From the NCBI GenBank assembly GCA_001920085.1, contig MNJC01000028.1, positions 1 to 18,380 of the forward strand: DNA of 18,380 bases, written 5' to 3'. This stretch comes from Actinobacteria bacterium 13_1_20CM_4_69_9 (GTDB lineage Bacteria; Actinomycetota; Thermoleophilia; Gaiellales; Gaiellaceae). The translations under genes and the position numbers were made by a program. The notes below the pieces were generated by a model. It worked only from the letters and a program-made list of their open reading frames with translations, did no database searches and was not told where the DNA came from. Below are positions 15,127 to 18,380 of this stretch, piece by piece. Position 1 is the stretch's first letter. Each line of letters begins with the position of its first letter.

Positions 15127-17010
15127 GTGGCACGCAAGCTGCCTCGCCTGCAACGCGTCCTCGACGCTCCGGCGCTCTTCTCGATCGCCTACGGCGAGAT
15201 CGCGTCGTCGATCTACTTCGCGCTCGGGATCATCGCCCTGCACGCCCTCGGCTTCGCGCCCGCGGTCCTGTTCGCGGCCGGGCTCCTGTTCTTCGTCGTC
15301 TCGCTCTCGTACGCCGAGGGGACCGCGGCGATCCGCGAGACCGGAGGCGCCGCAACCTTCGTCCGGATCGCGTTCAACGACTTCTGGGGCTTCGTCACCG
15401 GCTGGGTCCTCTTCCTCGACTACCTGATCGTGATCGCGCTCTCGGCGCTGTTCGTCCCGCACTATGTCGCGGGCGCGTTCTTCACGAAGGTGCAGCGCCC
15501 GTGGGACGTCGTCATCGGCTGTTTCGTCATCGCCGGCATCGCCGTCGTGCGGCTCGTGCACCGGACGCGGCTGTACCGGTGGGCGCTGGTCGTCGCCCTC
15601 GTCGACCTGACGACGCAGCTCCTGATCGTCGGGCTCGGCTTTGCCCTCGTGTTCTCGCCGGACGCGCTGCGAGCCGGGACCTCGCTCGGGACGTCGCCGA
15701 CCTGGCATTCCCTCTTCTTCGCGATCCCGCTCGCGATGCTCGCTTACACGGGCCTCGAGACCGTCGCGAATCTCGCGGAGGAGACGCGCCGGCCGGGCCG
15801 CGACCTGCCTCGATCCCTGTTCGGTGCCATCGGGCTCGTCGTCGTGCTCTACGTCGCGATCGCCGTGGTGGCGATCTCGGCATTCCCGGCCGATCACGGA
15901 ACGCTGCTCGGCAGCAACTGGCTGCGCGCGCCGCTCGTCGGCGTCGCGGCGCAGATCCGTACGCATGTGCCGAGCTACATAGGCGATCCGCTGCAGGTGT
16001 TCGTCGGGCTCTCGGGTGCGCTGATCCTCCTGACCGCCGCCACGACTTCGATCTCCGGCTTCGGCCGGCTCGCGTACTCGCTCGGCGAGCACGGCCAGTT
16101 GCCGCGCAAGTTCGGGATGCTGCGGCAGCGCACGCTCGTCGCGCCCCAGTCGATCGTGGCCGCGGCGGCGATCGCGATCCTGCTCCTCGCCGGCACGGCG
16201 GTGCTGGCGCATCCGGTCTTCTTCCTCGCCAGCCTCTTCAGCTTCGGCGTCCTGCTCGCCTTCACGGCCGCGCAGCTGGCGGTGATCAAGCTGCGCTTCA
16301 GCGAGCCCGACCGCCGCCGCCCGTACAGAGTGCCGCTGACCGTGGGGCGCGTCCCGATCCCGTCCCTCGTCGGCGCGATTCTGACGTTCGCTGTCTGGAT
16401 CATCGCGCTCGCGACGCACGAAGGCGCGCGCTATGCGGGCCCGGCCTGGCTGGCGATCGGCCTCGTCGTCTATGTCGCGGTCCGGCGGTCGCGCGGCGAG
16501 GGCTTGCTGGAACGGGTCGTCTCCGCAGACGAGCACCGCGGCCTCGCAGAAGCGGAGTTCTCGAAGATCCTCGTCCCGATGAAGCTCGGCGAGATCGGGG
16601 AGGAGATGATCGCGACGGCGGTAAAGCTCGCCGAGGAGCGCGGCGCGTCGGTCGAGGCTCTGCACGTCATCCGAGTGCCGCTAGAGCTCCCGCTCGACGC
16701 CGAGCTCGTCGACGAGGAAGAGCGAGCGGAGGCCTCGATTTCCGAGGCGAAGCTGCTCGGCGCCGACCACGGGGTCACGGTCGAGGGGCGTACCATCCGC
16801 GCTCGCGCGATCGGCCAGGCGATCGTCCAGGAGGCGGCCGACCAGGGGGCGGACCTGATCGTGCTCGGCTCGTCGCCGCGCTGGCGCCGCCAATCCCGGT
16901 TCTTCTCCCCGACCGTCGACTACGTCCTCAAGAAGGCCCCTTCCGAGGTCCTGATCGTCGCGTTCCCTCAGGGGGCGCTCGAAGGGGACGGAGACGGGTC
17001 CACGGGTTGA
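15127..17010 (+). CDS. APC-family permease with C-terminal Usp domain (full length)
   Basis: This 627-aa protein has a GTG start at 15127. Twelve membrane segments are visible. TM1 is AYGEIASSIYFALGI (about 21-35), TM2 lies around 45-62, then AEGTAAIRETGG leads to TM3; the TM6 region is FFAIPLAMLAYTGLETVANL. A Usp-like cytoplasmic domain spans about residues 478-615 (FSKILVPMKLGEIGEEMI to SEVLIVAFP). APC permeases are H+- or Na+-coupled importers. The permease-plus-Usp architecture is shared with KimA, a c-di-AMP-controlled K+ importer. The TM1 segment EIASSIYF aligns with the KimA K+-site segment DALSSVAY (from memory), with Glu for Asp. The Usp nucleotide loop ends RFFSPTVDYVL and lacks the usual G-S/T, so ATP binding is doubtful. 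TrkA-type genes follow directly. The substrate is unproven. Confidence 0.9.
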   Translation: MARKLPRLQRVLDAPALFSIAYGEIASSIYFALGIIALHALGFAPAVLFAAGLLFFVVSLSYAEGTAAIRETGGAATFVRIAFNDFWGFVTGWVLFLDYLIVIALSALFVPHYVAGAFFTKVQRPWDVVIGCFVIAGIAVVRLVHRTRLYRWALVVALVDLTTQLLIVGLGFALVFSPDALRAGTSLGTSPTWHSLFFAIPLAMLAYTGLETVANLAEETRRPGRDLPRSLFGAIGLVVVLYVAIAVVAISAFPADHGTLLGSNWLRAPLVGVAAQIRTHVPSYIGDPLQVFVGLSGALILLTAATTSISGFGRLAYSLGEHGQLPRKFGMLRQRTLVAPQSIVAAAAIAILLLAGTAVLAHPVFFLASLFSFGVLLAFTAAQLAVIKLRFSEPDRRRPYRVPLTVGRVPIPSLVGAILTFAVWIIALATHEGARYAGPAWLAIGLVVYVAVRRSRGEGLLERVVSADEHRGLAEAEFSKILVPMKLGEIGEEMIATAVKLAEERGASVEALHVIRVPLELPLDAELVDEEERAEASISEAKLLGADHGVTVEGRTIRARAIGQAIVQEAADQGADLIVLGSSPRWRRQSRFFSPTVDYVLKKAPSEVLIVAFPQGALEGDGDGSTG

Positions 17011-17019
17011 CCGTAGAGC

Positions 17020-17025
17020 TACGCT
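17020..17025 (+). promoter_or_regulatory. Candidate leaderless -10 box (TACGCT)
   Basis: TACGCT ends 6 nt before GTG 17032. TTGACC at 17007-17012 lies too close upstream (7 nt) to be its -35 box. No Shine-Dalgarno precedes the GTG. Confidence 0.45.
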
Positions 17026-17031
17026 GAGTCT

Positions 17032-17463
17032 GTGAAGCTCATCGTTATCGGCTGCGGCCGGGTGGGCTCGACGATCGCCAAGCGTTTCGCCGCGGAAGGG
17101 TGGGACGTGACGGCTGTCGACGAGAAGGAGTCCGCCCTCAACCGCCTCGGAGAGGACTGGGCCGGCGGGTTCATCGTCGGTCACGGCATGGACACGGCCG
17201 TGCTCCGGAAGGCCGGGATCGAGGACGCTGACTCCGTCGTCGTCAGCACCGACGGCGACAACACCAACCTTGTCATCGGGCAGGTCGCACAGAAGCGGTT
17301 CGGGATCGAGTGCACCGTGGTGCGAATCCTCGATCCGGCGCGGGCGGAGTTCTACACCGCGCGCGGCCTCCGCACGGTCTGCCCGACGTCCACCGCCATC
17401 GACGCGTTGAGCGACGCGGTGCGCACGTGTGTGATTCCTCAGCGCGAGGAGGCGACGGTTTAG
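17032..17463 (+). CDS. trkA: Short TrkA-N (RCK) protein without TrkA-C domain
   Basis: This 143-aa protein with a GTG start is a single RCK N-domain. The Rossmann nucleotide loop is GCGRVG (residues 7-12) and the strand-2 acidic residue is D30 (VTAVDEKE). GDNTNLVIGQVAQKRFG and VVRILDPARAEFY follow, then PTSTAIDALSDAVRTCV. RCK proteins bind NAD(H) or ATP/ADP and gate K+ transporters at the inner membrane face. Two-domain relatives (for example mycobacterial CeoB, about 225 aa) continue into a TrkA-C ligand-binding domain, but this one stops at EEATV just as the 164-bp palindrome begins. It is either a natural N-only form or a truncation caused by that element. It pairs with the full-length RCK gene downstream. 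Confidence 0.88.
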   Translation: MKLIVIGCGRVGSTIAKRFAAEGWDVTAVDEKESALNRLGEDWAGGFIVGHGMDTAVLRKAGIEDADSVVVSTDGDNTNLVIGQVAQKRFGIECTVVRILDPARAEFYTARGLRTVCPTSTAIDALSDAVRTCVIPQREEATV

Positions 17464-17625
17464 TGGCCCTACCAGCCGTACTTGACGGCGCCTGGCCCGC
17501 GAGCGCGCGGCGCCAGACGCCACCCTCGTTCTTGCCAAGGCTGCCAGCCTTGGCTGTGAACGAGTGCGACCTCTGGCTTGGCGCTCGCGACCCCGGCATC
17601 CGCCAGCACGACTGGCAGGGCCACT
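17462..17625 (+). repeat. 164-bp imperfect palindrome filling the gap between the trkA genes
   Basis: The entire intergenic stretch folds back on itself in register. Matching arms are AGTGGCCCTaCCAG (17462-17475) with CTGGcAGGGCCACT (17612-17625), CGCGAGCGC (17498-17506) with GCGCTCGCG (17581-17589), GCCAGA (17512-17517) with TCTGGC (17572-17577), CTCGTTC (17525-17531) with GAACGAG (17558-17564), and GCCAAGGCT (17534-17542) with AGCCTTGGC (17546-17554) around a GCC loop. The two arms are 81 and 80 bases long, and the segment between the outer arms also matches at about half its positions. It begins right after the first base of one stop codon and ends just before the next ATG. It could be a MITE- or REP-like mobile repeat, or a large RNA hairpin; no transposase is present. 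Confidence 0.85.
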
Positions 17626-17626
17626 G

Positions 17627-18289
17627 ATGTATGTCCTGATTGCCGGCGGCGGGAAGGCGGGCGCGAACGTCATGCGCACCCTGCTCCGCAACGGCCACGA
17701 GGCGACGATCATCGAGCAGGACCGCGACCGCTACGAGCGGCTCGAGGCCGAGTTCGAGCACCAGGCGATGAACGGCGACGCGACGGAGCTGTTCGTCCTC
17801 GAGAAGGCGGGGATCAAGCGCCCACCCGACCTCGTGCTTGCGCTCACGGGCGACGACGAGGACAACCTCGTCATCGCGCAGCTCGCGAAGGAGAAGTACG
17901 GCGTCCCGAAGGTGATCGCACGCGTCAACGATCCGCGGAACCAGCCGCACTTCGACCTGCTGGGGATCTCCCCGACCGTGTGTGCGACGTCGAGCATCCT
18001 CGGGCTCGTGGAGCACGAGGTGCCGGAGCACGATCTCGTCCATCTGCTCGAGCTGCGCAAGGAGAACCTCGAGATCGTCGAGGTGCAGATCGACAAGAGC
18101 TCGCCGAGCGCGGGCAAGACGGTGGAGAAGCTGCGGCTGCCGGAGGGATCGCGGCTGATCTCCGTCATGCGCGACGGCACGGCTGAGATCGCCGTGGGCT
18201 CGACCGAGCTGAAGCCGGGCGACCAGGTGCTCGCGATCCTCCAGCCCGGGAAGGAAGACGAGCTGCGCCAGATCCTGCTTAAGAAGTAG
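17627..18289 (+). CDS. trkA: TrkA-family (RCK) K+ transport regulator, two-domain
   Basis: This 220-aa protein starts at ATG 17627, directly after the palindrome. The RCK N-domain has GGGKAG (residues 7-12), E30 closing strand 2 (ATIIEQDRD), GDATELFVLEKAGI, GDDEDNLVIAQLAKEKYGVPKVIARVNDPRN and ATSSILGLVEHEV. A TrkA-C domain follows (about 150-216, ENLEIVEVQIDKSSPSAGKTVEKLRLP to LKPGDQVLAILQPG). Such proteins sense nucleotides through the N-domain and, in some Gram-positives, c-di-AMP through the C-domain, and control K+ uptake. Length and motifs match mycobacterial CeoC-like proteins. No TrkH or KtrB channel gene is in the window, so the partner is either elsewhere or one of the APC-Usp permeases upstream. 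Confidence 0.93.
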   Translation: MYVLIAGGGKAGANVMRTLLRNGHEATIIEQDRDRYERLEAEFEHQAMNGDATELFVLEKAGIKRPPDLVLALTGDDEDNLVIAQLAKEKYGVPKVIARVNDPRNQPHFDLLGISPTVCATSSILGLVEHEVPEHDLVHLLELRKENLEIVEVQIDKSSPSAGKTVEKLRLPEGSRLISVMRDGTAEIAVGSTELKPGDQVLAILQPGKEDELRQILLKK

Positions 18290-18305
18290 CTGCGCGCGGG
18301 AGCCG

Positions 18306-18335
18306 ACTTCTTGCTGACATCTGTCAGCAAGAAGT
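18306..18335 (+). terminator. Perfect 14-bp inverted repeat, probable terminator
   Basis: ACTTCTTGCTGACA (18306-18319) and its exact complement (18322-18335) are separated by only TC. The repeat begins 16 bases after the trkA stop. It can form a strong hairpin, but no T-run follows (GTTAAAG), as in the tail-less terminators common in actinobacteria. The core TTGCTGACA-TC-TGTCAGCAA is also a plausible operator for a dimeric regulator of the next gene. The remaining bases to 18380 hold GACCC/GGGTC arms (18345-18349, 18356-18360) and possible ATG starts at 18362 and 18373, too short to judge. Confidence 0.65.
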
Positions 18336-18380
18336 GTTAAAGCTGACCCGCCCCTGGGTCGATGGTGTCGCTATGTCTGC

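Noticed and set aside
15097..16665. 522-codon minus-strand frame opposite the second permease gene
   Set aside because: The composition is dominated by R, D, E and Q with no domain-like pattern, and it shadows a clear membrane protein gene.
17310..17627. Plus-strand frame running through the palindrome between the trkA genes
   Set aside because: It begins inside trkA in another frame, its sequence is not protein-like, and the palindrome explains the base pattern better.

Overview
The window reads as a GC-rich, densely packed actinobacterial chromosome segment. GTG starts, 4-nt stop/start overlaps and G/C third positions are frequent. Gene content (Rex next to a glutaredoxin-like protein, H+-pyrophosphatase, APC-Usp permeases beside a TrkA pair, a GCS2-type carboxylate-amine ligase) and overall style suggest a deep-branching actinobacterium such as the Thermoleophilia (inference from memory, no search run). 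Every gene I can support is on the + strand. No stretch above about 165 bases lacks a gene. I see no tRNA, rRNA, CRISPR array or insertion sequence.

Layout. (1) Bases 1-3118: a tRNA t6A / ribosomal acetylation operon, tsaE (3' end only)-tsaB-rimI-tsaD. It is interrupted by a signal-less BNR/YCF48-like beta-propeller gene between rimI and tsaD, and all junctions overlap. (2) 3096-5663: a large exported subtilisin-like protease with an intact catalytic triad and a PA-domain insertion. (3) 5716-10966: glutamate dehydrogenase, a glutaredoxin-like mini-protein with no normal start codon, the NAD(H)-sensing repressor Rex, a GT4 glycosyltransferase, a GCS2/YbdK-type ligase, a VOC protein and a small DUF1844-like protein; this looks like a redox / nitrogen / small-thiol neighbourhood. 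(4) 11071-18289: a K+-independent-type membrane H+-pyrophosphatase, two paralogous APC permeases with C-terminal Usp domains separated by a 57-aa membrane protein, then two RCK/TrkA proteins. This resembles an ion-homeostasis module: the pyrophosphatase can energise the membrane, APC-Usp proteins resemble KimA-type K+ importers, and RCK proteins are K+-channel/transporter regulators. No TrkH/KtrB partner is present.

The most unusual points are these. The first APC-Usp gene lacks exactly the TM1-TM2 segment (about 46 codons, in frame) found in its neighbour paralog. The whole 164-bp gap between the two trkA genes is one giant imperfect palindrome running from stop codon to start codon. The glutaredoxin-like frame has only an ATC start or a CCC-TAA +1 frameshift entry. 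Several genes have a TANNNT box 6-7 nt before the start codon, which looks like leaderless promoters. A perfect 14-bp inverted repeat follows the second trkA.
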